From: Thalassovita sp.
GTDB taxonomy: Bacteria; Pseudomonadota; Alphaproteobacteria; Rhodobacterales; Rhodobacteraceae
Length of the DNA: 64,000 bases
Direction of reading: 5' to 3'
Assembly: GCF_963691685.1 (NCBI RefSeq)
Contig: NZ_OY829290.1
Coordinates: 434,001 to 498,000, forward strand
Positions 40,961-48,977 of the stretch are shown piece after piece. A program made the position numbers and the translations under genes. The first letter of the stretch is position 1, and each line of letters opens with the position of its first letter. The notes beneath the pieces were generated by a model. That model did no database searches and was not told where the DNA came from. It saw only the letters and a list, made by a program, of their open reading frames with translations.

Positions 40961-41935
40961 ATGGCCACCAGTGCCGATGATCTGACCCACAGCAAGCTGG
41001 AATATTACCCGATCACCATCTTTGCCATCATCATGGGGCTGTCCGGCCTGACCCTTGCGGTGCAATCGGCGGGGCAGAACCTGGGGTTTGGACCGGGGCT
41101 GGCGCATGGGCTTTACGGGATCACCGGCTTCCTGTTTTTCCTGCTGCTCATGGGCTATGCGGCGAAATGCCTGCAATACCCGCACGCGGTGCTGGCTGAA
41201 TGGCGCCACCCGGTGAAAATGGCCTTTTTCCCGGCGATCTCGATCTCACTCCTGCTCCTCGGGGTGGCCAGCCTTAGTCGTCACGCCCAACTGGCCGAGG
41301 CGCTGTGGCTGATCGGCATGGTGATGCAGGCGGTGCTGACGCTGGCGGTGGTGTCGGGCTGGATCTCGGCCCGGTCGTTTCAGACCGGACACCTCAGCCC
41401 CGCATGGTTCATTCCGGCGGTGGGCAACGTCTTTGTGCCGATCGCGGGCGTGCCCTTGGGCTACTTTGAGCTCAGCTGGTATTTCATGTCGGTGGGGCTT
41501 GTCTTCTGGGGCGTTCTGATGGCGCTGGTGATGAACCGGCTGATCTTTCACGACCCGCTGCCGGGCCGGTTGCAGCCGACGCTGGTGATCCTGATCGCGC
41601 CGCCTGCGGTGGCCTTTCTGGCCTGGGTCCGCCTGTATGGTGAGGTCGATGCGCTGGCACGTCTGTTGATCAACGCGGCCTATTTCTTCACGCTGCTGGT
41701 GGCGCTGCAGCTGCCCCGCATCCTGCGGCTGCCCTTTGCGCTCAGCTTCTGGGCGCTCAGCTTCCCGTTTGCAGCGGTGACCATCGCCAGCTTCACCTTC
41801 GCCGCCAACACCGACAGCACCGCCCATCTGTGGATCGGAACGATCCTGCTGGGGGTGCTGAGCGTGATCATCATCGGTCTGCTGCTGCGCACCCTGAAAG
41901 CGGTCCGCCAGGGTGAGATCTGCGTGCCGGACTAG
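40961..41935 (+). CDS. SLAC1/TehA (TDT) family channel or transporter
   Basis: Integral membrane protein of 324 residues with about ten helices. The TDT/SLAC1 layout is visible in PITIFAIIMGLSGLTLAV, SFQTGHLSPAWFIPAVGNVFVPIAG (helix 5 region) and FWALSFPFAAVTIASFTFA. Family members are anion channels (plant SLAC1, bacterial TehA) or dicarboxylate/sulfite transporters. A conserved Phe gate cannot be assigned safely by eye. AGAAAGGGAC precedes the ATG. It follows the TRAP operon terminator by about 150 bases and probably has its own promoter. Confidence 0.85.
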   Translation: MATSADDLTHSKLEYYPITIFAIIMGLSGLTLAVQSAGQNLGFGPGLAHGLYGITGFLFFLLLMGYAAKCLQYPHAVLAEWRHPVKMAFFPAISISLLLLGVASLSRHAQLAEALWLIGMVMQAVLTLAVVSGWISARSFQTGHLSPAWFIPAVGNVFVPIAGVPLGYFELSWYFMSVGLVFWGVLMALVMNRLIFHDPLPGRLQPTLVILIAPPAVAFLAWVRLYGEVDALARLLINAAYFFTLLVALQLPRILRLPFALSFWALSFPFAAVTIASFTFAANTDSTAHLWIGTILLGVLSVIIIGLLLRTLKAVRQGEICVPD

Positions 41936-41958
41936 GTTTCACTGTTTCAAAAATACCC

Positions 41959-41984
41959 AAAAAAGACGGCCCCCGCAGGGGCCG
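41959..41984 (-). terminator. Terminator of the acyl-CoA dehydrogenase gene (minus strand)
   Basis: CGGCCCC/GGGGCCG (41967-41973 and 41978-41984). Read on the minus strand it is followed by TC and six T. Confidence 0.8.
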
Positions 41985-42023
41985 CATCAGTCGGGGAAAA
42001 ATCTGAGGTAGGCTGCTGTGCAA

Positions 42024-43712
42024 TCAGCCCAACAGGCGGCGTGCAATCACCTGTGCCTGAATTTCCGCAGCGCCCTCAAAGATGTTGAGGATCCGGGCGT
42101 CACACAGAATCCGGCTGATCTGATATTCCAGCGCAAACCCGTTGCCGCCGTGGATCTGCAGCGCGTTGTCTGCCGAGGCCCAGGCCACGCGGGCGCCCAG
42201 CAGCTTGGCCATGCCGGCCTCCAAATCGCAGCGCTGATCGTGGTCCTTTTCCCAGGCCGAGAAATAGGTCAGCTGACGCGCCACCATGATCTCCACCGCC
42301 ATCATCGCCAGCTTGCCGGACACCCGCGGGAAGTGGATCAGCGACTTGCCGAACTGTTTGCGGTCGTTGGCATATTGCATGCCGACCTCCAGCGCGTTCT
42401 GAGCCACACCAATGGCGCGTGCCGCGGTCTGGATGCGGGCCGCTTCAAAGGTTTTCATCAGCTGTTTGAAACCCTGACCCTCGACGCCGCCCAGTAGGTT
42501 TTCACCCTTCACCTTGAAGCCATCAAAGCCCAGTTCGTATTCCTTCATGCCACGGTAGCCCAGCACCTCAATCTCGCCGCCGGTCATACCCTCGGTTGGG
42601 AAAGGGTTGGCATCATCGCCCGGGGTCTTCTCAGCTAGGAACATCGACAGGCCGCGATGGTCTTTGCTGTCAGGATCGGTGCGTGCCAGCAGGGTCATGA
42701 CGTGGGTCCGGGCTGCATGGGTGATCCATGTTTTGTTGCCGGTCACGGTGTAATCGCCATCGTCGCCCTTCACTGCGCGGGTCCGCAGCGACCCAAGGTC
42801 CGAGCCGGTGTTGGGTTCGGTAAAGACGGCGGTGGGCAGGGTTTCGCCGCTGGACAGTTTCGGCAGCCACTGTTCTTTCTGCGCGTCGGTGCCGCCGGCC
42901 AGGATCAGTTCCGCCGCAATCTCAGACCGGGTGCCAAGGGAGCCCACGCCGATGTAACCACGTGACAGTTCCTCGGAGACTACCACCATCGACGCTTTGG
43001 ACAGGCCCAGCCCGCCGTATTCCTCGGGGATGGTCAGGCCAAAGACGCCCATCTCAGCCAGTTCCTCGATGACCTCCATCGGGATCAGCTCATCTTTCAG
43101 ATGCCATTCATGGGCATTGGGCACCACACGTTCGTCTGCGTAGCGGCGGAATTGATCGCGGATCATTTCCAGCTCTTCGTCCAGACCGGTGGCGCCAAAG
43201 GTGGCGAAGCCTGCGTTGTCCTGCATCAGCTCAACCAGCGCAGCGCGTGCGGTCTGGCTGTTGCCGCTGTCACACAGGGTCATCACCGCCGGCTGCATCA
43301 GCCCGCGCATCTCATCCTGGGTCAGGCCCAGATCCTGCAGACGGATGATTTCATTCTGGCTCATCGGGATGCCGCCGTAGATCTGCCAGAGGTATTCACC
43401 AAAGGCGATCTGGTGCATCAGCTGTTCCATCTTGCCGAATTTTCCCTCGGCCGACAGTTTCTCGGCCCAGGCCTGCATCTGCTTCAGTGAAAAGGCATAG
43501 GTCGCAAGCCAGGCCAGCCCATGGGCGGCGGTTTGGTTCTCTTCCAGCAGGCCACCAGACACGCGGCCCTCCAGCGAAACGGTTTCACGCACCCGCGCGG
43601 TGGCCGTTTCCAGCAGCGCCTCAACCGGGGCCACAGCCGCACCGGTGAGGGTCAGAAGATCAGGAATAAGGGCGTCTTGGGTCATTGTCACGTCCTGTCC
43701 GTCATGGGCCAT
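42024..43712 (-). CDS. Long acyl-CoA dehydrogenase, probable methylsuccinyl-CoA dehydrogenase
   Basis: FAD-dependent acyl-CoA dehydrogenase of 562 residues. A helical N-terminal extension of about 165 residues (LLTLTGAAVAPVEALLETATARVRETV, SLKQMQAWAEKL, YGGIPMSQNEIIRL) precedes a normal core: GVFGLTIPEEYGGLGLS, FTEPNTGSDLGSL, WITHAARTHVMTLLARTD, DRKQFGKSLIHFPRV, and GGNGFALEYQISRILCDARILNIFEGAAEIQAQVIARRLLG. The extended form is known for (2S)-methylsuccinyl-CoA dehydrogenase (Mcd) of the ethylmalonyl-CoA pathway for acetate assimilation in Rhodobacterales, so that role is likely but not proven. AGAGGAAC supports the start at 43712; a second ATG nine codons later is possible. Confidence 0.85.
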   Translation of the reverse strand: MAHDGQDVTMTQDALIPDLLTLTGAAVAPVEALLETATARVRETVSLEGRVSGGLLEENQTAAHGLAWLATYAFSLKQMQAWAEKLSAEGKFGKMEQLMHQIAFGEYLWQIYGGIPMSQNEIIRLQDLGLTQDEMRGLMQPAVMTLCDSGNSQTARAALVELMQDNAGFATFGATGLDEELEMIRDQFRRYADERVVPNAHEWHLKDELIPMEVIEELAEMGVFGLTIPEEYGGLGLSKASMVVVSEELSRGYIGVGSLGTRSEIAAELILAGGTDAQKEQWLPKLSSGETLPTAVFTEPNTGSDLGSLRTRAVKGDDGDYTVTGNKTWITHAARTHVMTLLARTDPDSKDHRGLSMFLAEKTPGDDANPFPTEGMTGGEIEVLGYRGMKEYELGFDGFKVKGENLLGGVEGQGFKQLMKTFEAARIQTAARAIGVAQNALEVGMQYANDRKQFGKSLIHFPRVSGKLAMMAVEIMVARQLTYFSAWEKDHDQRCDLEAGMAKLLGARVAWASADNALQIHGGNGFALEYQISRILCDARILNIFEGAAEIQAQVIARRLLG

Positions 43713-43786
43713 GATTACGTTCCTCTTATGCTACACCATTACGACATCGGCGCTGGCTGTCAAAATGCTGCACTGTGCATATCCAC

Positions 43787-43799
43787 TTTGCATCTGCAG
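43787..43799 (-). promoter_or_regulatory. TTTGCATCTGCAG motif upstream of the acyl-CoA dehydrogenase gene
   Basis: TTTGCATCTGCAG, 74 bases upstream of the start, with further TGCA blocks at 43769 and 43776. It differs by one base from the motif at 22759-22771 upstream of the TetR gene. Confidence 0.35.
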
Positions 43800-43892
43800 C
43801 GCAACAAAAATACCCATACGTACTAATTCTAGTTCATAAATTACCCTTACGTTTCTTGTGCCGCTTTCGCCGCCATCGTGGTAAGAGGCCAC

Positions 43893-44663
43893 ATGGACAC
43901 GCTTTTTTCGCTGCTGAGCCCCGAGTTATATTTGTTCGCCTTCATCGTCGCACTGGGTGCCGGGGTGATCAAAGGCATGGTGGGATTCGCGATGCCGATG
44001 ATCCTGATTTCCGGCCTCAGCTCGGTCATTTCGCCTGAATTGGCGCTGGCTGGTCTGATGTTGCCCACCCTGGCAACCAACGGCTGGCAGGCCCTGCGGC
44101 AGGGGCGACAGGCGGCCTGGGACTCGATGAAGCGGTTCCGCTGGTTCATGATTGTGGGCGGCCTTGCCATCATCAGCAGCGCCCAACTGGTCCGTTACCT
44201 TGATCCCGAAACCATGTTGCTGATGATCGGTGCGCCGGTCACCGTGTTTGCGGTGATCCAGCTGCTGGGCGTACAGCTGCGCCTGCCCGAAAAGGGGCGC
44301 GGATTGATCGAAGTGGCGATTGGTCTGGTGGCCGGGTTTATCGGCGGGCTCTCGGGGGTATGGGGGCCTCCGACGGTGATGTATCTCACCGCGCTGGAGA
44401 CCCCTAAGGGAGAGCAGCTGCGCATCCAGGGCGTGATCTACGGCCTGGGGGCGCTGGCGCTGTTCATGGCACACATCAGTTCCGGAGTGGTGACAAAGGA
44501 CACGGTGGTCTTTTCCGCATCCCTGCTGGTGCCAGCGCTTTTGGGAACCTGGATTGGTTTCCAACTGCATGAGCGGATCGATCAGGCCGCATTCAAAAAG
44601 GCAACGCTGATCGTTCTGCTGGTCGCGGCGCTCAACCTGATGCGCCGCGCTTTGATCGGTTAG
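43893..44663 (+). CDS. Sulfite exporter TauE/SafE family protein
   Basis: Integral membrane protein of 256 residues with about eight helices and the family hallmark ALGAGVIKGMVGFAMPMILISGLSSVISPELALAGLMLP. A second repeat contains VAGFIGGLSGVWGPPTVMYLTALETPKGEQLRIQGVIYGLG. Members move sulfite, sulfoacetate or other organosulfur anions; the substrate here is unknown. The ATG at 43893 follows AGAGG; a GTG 15 bases earlier is less likely. The stop overlaps the stop of the convergent regulator gene. Confidence 0.88.
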   Translation: MDTLFSLLSPELYLFAFIVALGAGVIKGMVGFAMPMILISGLSSVISPELALAGLMLPTLATNGWQALRQGRQAAWDSMKRFRWFMIVGGLAIISSAQLVRYLDPETMLLMIGAPVTVFAVIQLLGVQLRLPEKGRGLIEVAIGLVAGFIGGLSGVWGPPTVMYLTALETPKGEQLRIQGVIYGLGALALFMAHISSGVVTKDTVVFSASLLVPALLGTWIGFQLHERIDQAAFKKATLIVLLVAALNLMRRALIG

Positions 44664-45034
44664 GCGCCGTTGTTGTTTTCGGCAGGCACGTAACCAGCCA
44701 CGGCGTCAATAAAAGACCGGATCTGGGCCTTCAGGCGATCGTCCTGGATCTTGCTGAACACGGCGGCGATACGGGCGGTTTCTTCATCGATGACAGGGGT
44801 GGAGTCATCGGCGGTCTGATCCAGACCTTCGAAGAAGTATGCCGGCGGCACGTTCAGGATGTTGGCGATTTCGAACAGTTTGCTGGCCGAAATACGGTTG
44901 CGTCCCAACTCATATTTCTGGACCTGCTGGAACGAGATGTTCAAACCTTTTGCGACGTCGGTCTGAGTGAGACCGCGCAGAACGCGCAGGTTCTTTAGTT
45001 TCTTACCCACATGGATATCAACTGGGTGTGACAT
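44660..45034 (-). CDS. XRE/Cro-type HTH transcriptional regulator
   Basis: DNA-binding protein of 124 residues. The HTH_3 domain is complete: VGKKLKNLRVLRGLTQTDVAKGLNISFQQVQKYELGRNRISASKLFEIANILNVPPAYFFEG, about residues 9-70. An acidic linker and a helical tail (AAVFSKIQDDRLKAQIRSFIDAVAGY) likely mediate dimerisation. This short form is highly conserved in alphaproteobacteria, but its targets are not known to me. A perfect palindrome 55 bases upstream may be its own operator. Its stop codon interlocks with that of the convergent TauE gene. Confidence 0.88.
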   Translation of the reverse strand: MSHPVDIHVGKKLKNLRVLRGLTQTDVAKGLNISFQQVQKYELGRNRISASKLFEIANILNVPPAYFFEGLDQTADDSTPVIDEETARIAAVFSKIQDDRLKAQIRSFIDAVAGYVPAENNNGA

Positions 45035-45088
45035 GCAATTCTCCCGTTAATGAGACTACCGTAAGAAGTATTTCGGATGCACGGTTTC

Positions 45089-45100
45089 AATCAATTGATT
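45089..45100. promoter_or_regulatory. 12-bp palindrome upstream of the XRE regulator gene
   Basis: AATCAATTGATT, a perfect palindrome flanked by near-symmetrical TTTC...GAAA. It lies 55 bases upstream of the regulator start in an AT-rich intergenic region. Confidence 0.4.
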
Positions 45101-45268
45101 AGAAATTCTTCATGGGGTTAACGAGATCACCCATTGATGTATGATTTATTTACCGGTACTGTGATTGCTGTAAATTAAGGCGTTTGCCGGGTTTTGTCTC
45201 CGCAACTTTAGCGGTTGTTAACGATAACCGGGTGTTCTGGCACCCCCTCGCAACCTGAAAGGAAGGCC

Positions 45269-46144
45269 ATGGCTGAGCTTAAGAATCACCCATTGCTGTT
45301 TGAAATGTTGCGCTCGTTTACAACCCTTGCGGCGACCCTGAATCTCTCCCGCGCGGTGGACCATTTGGGCTCAACACGGCAGACTGTGCGCCGTCATATC
45401 AACACCCTTGAGGAGATCAAGGGGGAACGTCTTTTCATCGTCGATGACCGGCAATATCACCTGACCGAAGCGGGCCGCCATGCCCTGCAGGAAGCGCAGG
45501 ATTTGCAGGAACGCGGGCTGGCCTGGCTAAACAATGAAACCGGTCATGTCGGCGGGTTGCACCACATCGCCAAGGATGATGAGGACGGCTGGTACTTCTA
45601 TCTGCAGCAGCATTCGCTGGACAAGCTCTGGCGGGATAAGTCCGCGCTGTTGCGGCAAGGGGTGCAATGCTGGGCGGAGGCTGAGGGGGACATCACCTCT
45701 GAGGCACTGGACCCAATCCGATCCTATTTGATGGTGTTTCGCCGCGCCTCTGTGGGCTGGGTCTGCTCTGCGGTGGGCAGCGACAGTTCTTATGCCACAT
45801 GGTACGGGCGCCGCTGGGAATACAGTGCCGTTGGCCGCGAAGTGCCACGCCTGCCGGGCGGGGCGACACACGCATCACAGTTGCATCAGCCCTTTGAGGA
45901 AATTCGCGGGACAGGCAGCCTGCGCTACGACCACATTCACACCCGTATGGATCGCGGCGAAGACGGTGCGAGTGAGGCGATCAGCTTCAAACGCCTGCTG
46001 CTGGGCTGTCGCTACCCTGACAACAGTTTTGCCCTCGCCTCGCTGGTTGTGCGCAGCCATGCGCTGGAAATTCAGGGCGTCCCGACAAGCATGATTGAAC
46101 GTATGCCCGAAGATCTGATCATGGACGACATTCGCCTCGGTTGA
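45269..46144 (+). CDS. LysR-like HTH protein with unrecognised C-terminal domain
   Basis: Putative transcription regulator, 291 residues. The N-terminus carries a LysR-type winged helix: LRSFTTLAATLNLSRAVDHLGSTRQTVRRHINTLEEIKGERLFIVDDRQYHLTEAGRHAL (about 12-70). The remaining 210 residues do not look like a LysR substrate domain. They are rich in Trp, Arg and Tyr (GWYFYLQQHSLDKLW, SSYATWYGRRWEY) and I do not recognise them. The start at 45269 has AAGGAAGG upstream. The next gene follows after 65 bases on the same strand with its own ribosome site; the pair is probably a functional unit. Confidence 0.75.
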   Translation: MAELKNHPLLFEMLRSFTTLAATLNLSRAVDHLGSTRQTVRRHINTLEEIKGERLFIVDDRQYHLTEAGRHALQEAQDLQERGLAWLNNETGHVGGLHHIAKDDEDGWYFYLQQHSLDKLWRDKSALLRQGVQCWAEAEGDITSEALDPIRSYLMVFRRASVGWVCSAVGSDSSYATWYGRRWEYSAVGREVPRLPGGATHASQLHQPFEEIRGTGSLRYDHIHTRMDRGEDGASEAISFKRLLLGCRYPDNSFALASLVVRSHALEIQGVPTSMIERMPEDLIMDDIRLG

Positions 46145-46209
46145 GGCTGCTCAGAGACAATTCGCGTTTGATTGGCCATCATTTCCTGTGTGAAACACAG
46201 GAGAACACT

Positions 46210-46917
46210 ATGACAATTCATGATGTCTTTGATGGCGCCCGCTATCTCACTCAGACGATCAATACTCTCACGTCGCATCAATTGGATTTGTCCGTTGGGG
46301 ATGACTTTGAGGATTACGCCCGGATCGTCGAAAAGCACCGGGGCGAACAGCCGCTTGGCCCACCGTTTGATCCCGTAAAGACATTTTTGCCAAAGTCTCG
46401 AGGGATTTGGGTCGTTGGGCGCAATGCCAAGGGGGCGGTTGTGCATACCCAAGCCATGCGGCTGCTGGACCTCTGTGATCAGACCCTGGCGCGTTATCTC
46501 AGTGCCCGTTTTGCCGAGTTTCCCCCCGGTGGCATGGAGGTTGATATGGCCGGATCCTGGTTCCGCCCGGGGCCCGGGGCGGCGCAGATTTCAGGCCGCG
46601 CCGTTTATCACGGTGAGATGTGGCTGGCCGATGATTCGGCTTATCGGGGCCGTGGATTGATCGATGTTCTGGCCCGTTTTGCCTTTCTGACGGCCATGTT
46701 GCACTGGCAGCCGGACCATGTGTTTGGCTTTATTCTGCGCCCTGTGGCGCGGCGTGGGTTGGCCGAACGCGAGGGTTATATGCACACCGACCCCTATTGC
46801 CTCAGCTGGAAGGTGGCGGGGCGCAATCAGCCGCTGGATTGCAACATGGTCTGGATGGCGCTGAATGACCTGCGCCATGTGATGCATGTGCCGCTGGACG
46901 AACGGGTGACGGCTTAA
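46210..46917 (+). CDS. Hypothetical protein, possible GNAT-like acyltransferase, 235 aa
   Basis: Unrecognised soluble protein. Two stretches resemble the acetyl-CoA-binding region of GNAT enzymes: GEMWLADDSAYRGRGLIDVLARFAFL (about 137-162, with RGRGL like the Q/R-x-x-G-x-G loop) and a terminal REGYMHTDPYCLSW that resembles the closing strand. The N-terminal half has no recognised feature. CAGGAG precedes the ATG at 46210. It lies downstream of the LysR-like gene on the same strand and may be its target or partner. The GNAT assignment is tentative. Confidence 0.6.
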   Translation: MTIHDVFDGARYLTQTINTLTSHQLDLSVGDDFEDYARIVEKHRGEQPLGPPFDPVKTFLPKSRGIWVVGRNAKGAVVHTQAMRLLDLCDQTLARYLSARFAEFPPGGMEVDMAGSWFRPGPGAAQISGRAVYHGEMWLADDSAYRGRGLIDVLARFAFLTAMLHWQPDHVFGFILRPVARRGLAEREGYMHTDPYCLSWKVAGRNQPLDCNMVWMALNDLRHVMHVPLDERVTA

Positions 46918-46939
46918 TTCCGCTTGAGTAGCTGAATAG

Positions 46940-46970
46940 ACAACGCCCCGGAGAGGGGCCGGGGCGTTGT
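46940..46970. terminator. Hairpin between convergent genes (hypothetical / pckA)
   Basis: ACAACGCCCC/GGGGCGTTGT, a perfect 10-bp stem with an 11-base loop. There is no T run on either side, so termination may be Rho-assisted. Confidence 0.65.
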
Positions 46971-46998
46971 CAGATGTTTCGCGTTAGGGCTGTGAAAG

Positions 46999-48597
46999 TT
47001 AACCGATTGCGGCGGCTTTCACATCCTCATCGATGTGCGGCAGGTACTGCTCAAAATTGTCGGCGAACATGCCGACCAGTTTGGCCGCCTGCGCATCATA
47101 GGCTGCCTGATCTGTCCAGGTCTGACGCGGGTCCAGCAGCGCGGTGTCAACACCAGGCACCGAAACCGGCACATCAAAGCCAAAGTTGGCATCCTTGCGG
47201 AACTCTGCTTCGTTCAGCGAGCCTTCGAGGGCGGCGGTCAGCAGGCCACGGGTTGCCTTGATCGGCATCCGCGAACCGGTGCCGAAGGCACCGCCGGTCC
47301 AGCCGGTGTTGACCAGCCAGCAGGTTGCACCGTGCTTGGCGATCTTTTCACGCAGCAGGTTGCCGTACTCTTCCGGGCGGCGCGGCATGAAGGGCGCACC
47401 AAAACAGGTGGAGAAGGTCGGCTCTGGCTCAACAACACCACGTTCGGTGCCCGGCGTCTTCGAGGTGAAGCCCGACAGGAAGTGGTACATCGCCTGCGCC
47501 GGTGTCAGACGCGCAATCGGCGGCAGCACACCATAGGCATCACAGGTCAGCAGGATCACGTTTTTCGGATGGCCCCCCAGAGCACTCTCGGAGGAGTTCG
47601 AGATGTATTCCAGCGGGTAGGCGCAACGCATGTTCTGCGTCAGGCTGGCATCGTCAAAGTCCAGTTTGAAGGTGTCTTGGTCATAGACCATGTTTTCGAT
47701 CACGGTGCCAAACTTTGACGTGGTGGCGTAGATCTCAGGCTCCGCTTCGGGGTTCAGACCGATGGTCTTGGCGTAGCAGCCACCTTCGAAGTTGAAGGTG
47801 CCACGATCGGACCAGCCATGTTCGTCATCACCGATCAGGGTGCGCGACGGATCTGCCGACAGGGTGGTTTTGCCGGTGCCCGACAGGCCAAAGAAGATAG
47901 CGGTGTCGACCGGGTTGCCAATGGCGTGGTTGGCCGAGCAGTGCATCGGCATGATGCCTTTTTCCGGCAGCAGGTAGTTCAGCAGGGTGAAAACCGATTT
48001 CTTGTTCTCACCGGCATATTGGGTGCCGCCGATCAGGATCAGCTTCTTTTCGAAGTTCATCGCGATCACAGTTTCCGAACGGCAGTTGTGACGCTCGGGG
48101 TCGGCGTTGAAGCTGGGGCAGTTGATGACGGTGAAGTCAGAAACAAACCCGTCCAGGGCCTCACGTTCAGGACGGCGCAGCAGGTGGCGGATGAACAGGT
48201 TGTGCCAGGCCAGCTCGGTCACCATACGCACGTTGATCGAATGGGTCGGGTCAGCCCCCCCCACCAGATCCTGTACGTAATAGTCCTTGCCTTTCATGTG
48301 CTCCAGCATGTCGGCATAAAGCGCATCAAACCCTTCGGGCGACATCGCTTTGTTGTTTTCCCACCAGATCTTGTCTGCAACATCGGCGGTTTTCACGACA
48401 TGTTTGTCTTTGGGGGAACGACCGGTGAATTTGCCGGTTGTCACCAGAAAGGCACCACCCTGTCCAAGGGTGCCTTCGTTGTTCTTAAGAGCCGCTTCGA
48501 TCAGAGCGGGTTCCATTAGGTTATAATAGACATCGCCCAGCCCTTTGATCCCTTGATCTTCAAGCCGGAATTGCGGGTTTACCCGTCCAAATGTCAT
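46999..48597 (-). CDS. pckA: Phosphoenolpyruvate carboxykinase (ATP)
   Basis: Converts oxaloacetate to PEP in gluconeogenesis; cytoplasmic, 532 residues, the usual length. Visible are the kinase-1a P-loop FFGLSGTGKTTLSADPSR, the kinase-2 / metal block LIGDDEHGWSDRGTFNFEGGCYAKTIGL, TGKFTGRSPKDKHVV at the N-terminus, and the adenine-binding region near NTGWTGGAFGTGSRMPIKATR. The start at 48597 (MTFGRVNPQ) has AGGAGC upstream; the 16-codon extension is rejected. It is divergent from chvI, a neighbourhood conserved in alphaproteobacteria, where ChvI and carbon-status regulators affect gluconeogenesis. Confidence 0.96.
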   Translation of the reverse strand: MTFGRVNPQFRLEDQGIKGLGDVYYNLMEPALIEAALKNNEGTLGQGGAFLVTTGKFTGRSPKDKHVVKTADVADKIWWENNKAMSPEGFDALYADMLEHMKGKDYYVQDLVGGADPTHSINVRMVTELAWHNLFIRHLLRRPEREALDGFVSDFTVINCPSFNADPERHNCRSETVIAMNFEKKLILIGGTQYAGENKKSVFTLLNYLLPEKGIMPMHCSANHAIGNPVDTAIFFGLSGTGKTTLSADPSRTLIGDDEHGWSDRGTFNFEGGCYAKTIGLNPEAEPEIYATTSKFGTVIENMVYDQDTFKLDFDDASLTQNMRCAYPLEYISNSSESALGGHPKNVILLTCDAYGVLPPIARLTPAQAMYHFLSGFTSKTPGTERGVVEPEPTFSTCFGAPFMPRRPEEYGNLLREKIAKHGATCWLVNTGWTGGAFGTGSRMPIKATRGLLTAALEGSLNEAEFRKDANFGFDVPVSVPGVDTALLDPRQTWTDQAAYDAQAAKLVGMFADNFEQYLPHIDEDVKAAAIG

Positions 48598-48977
48598 GTT
48601 GCCTAGCTCCTGTATCCGCGCGATGGGGCGCGGAATTTTTGCCACCGGGCGCGAAACTCCACTTTCACGCCAGATCAGACGTTGGGTCCAATAACTGGCT
48701 CATAACATGTCGATTATGTGAAGGAACAGGACGCTTTCGCGCAGTTAGCGCAACCATTGGAGGGTTAGCGCAATCAGTGGGATATAGCGTGCACAAAGTT
48801 TCCGATAGGCGCAGTCATAATCCGCCAATGTGAGGCAAATTAGCCATTCCTACAGGAAATCACGCTCAAATCGAATCTCTGGCGTGGCTGATTCGCGAAT
48901 TTCGATTGATTGCCCCAGTGAAACTTGGGCATAATAAGGCAAAAAACAGGCAAAAAGAGCAGTAGAGGAATTCTCCT
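48598..48977. promoter_or_regulatory. Divergent promoter region pckA / chvI, 380 bases without a gene
   Basis: This is the only gene-free stretch above 300 bases. It contains the pckA ribosome site, a pair of GTTAGCGCAA direct repeats (48744-48773), and an AT-rich stretch before chvI with GGCAAAAAACAGGCAAAAAG (two GGCAAAAA units at about 48932-48957). No open frame, RNA gene or strong hairpin was recognised. Confidence 0.6.
48744..48773 (+). repeat. Direct repeats GTTAGCGCAA, 20 bp apart
   Basis: Exact 10-bp repeats at 48744-48753 and 48764-48773, two helical turns apart on the same face of DNA. They lie about 147 bases upstream of pckA and 205 upstream of chvI. The GTTAGCGC core resembles half of a LacI-family operator. 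Confidence 0.5.
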
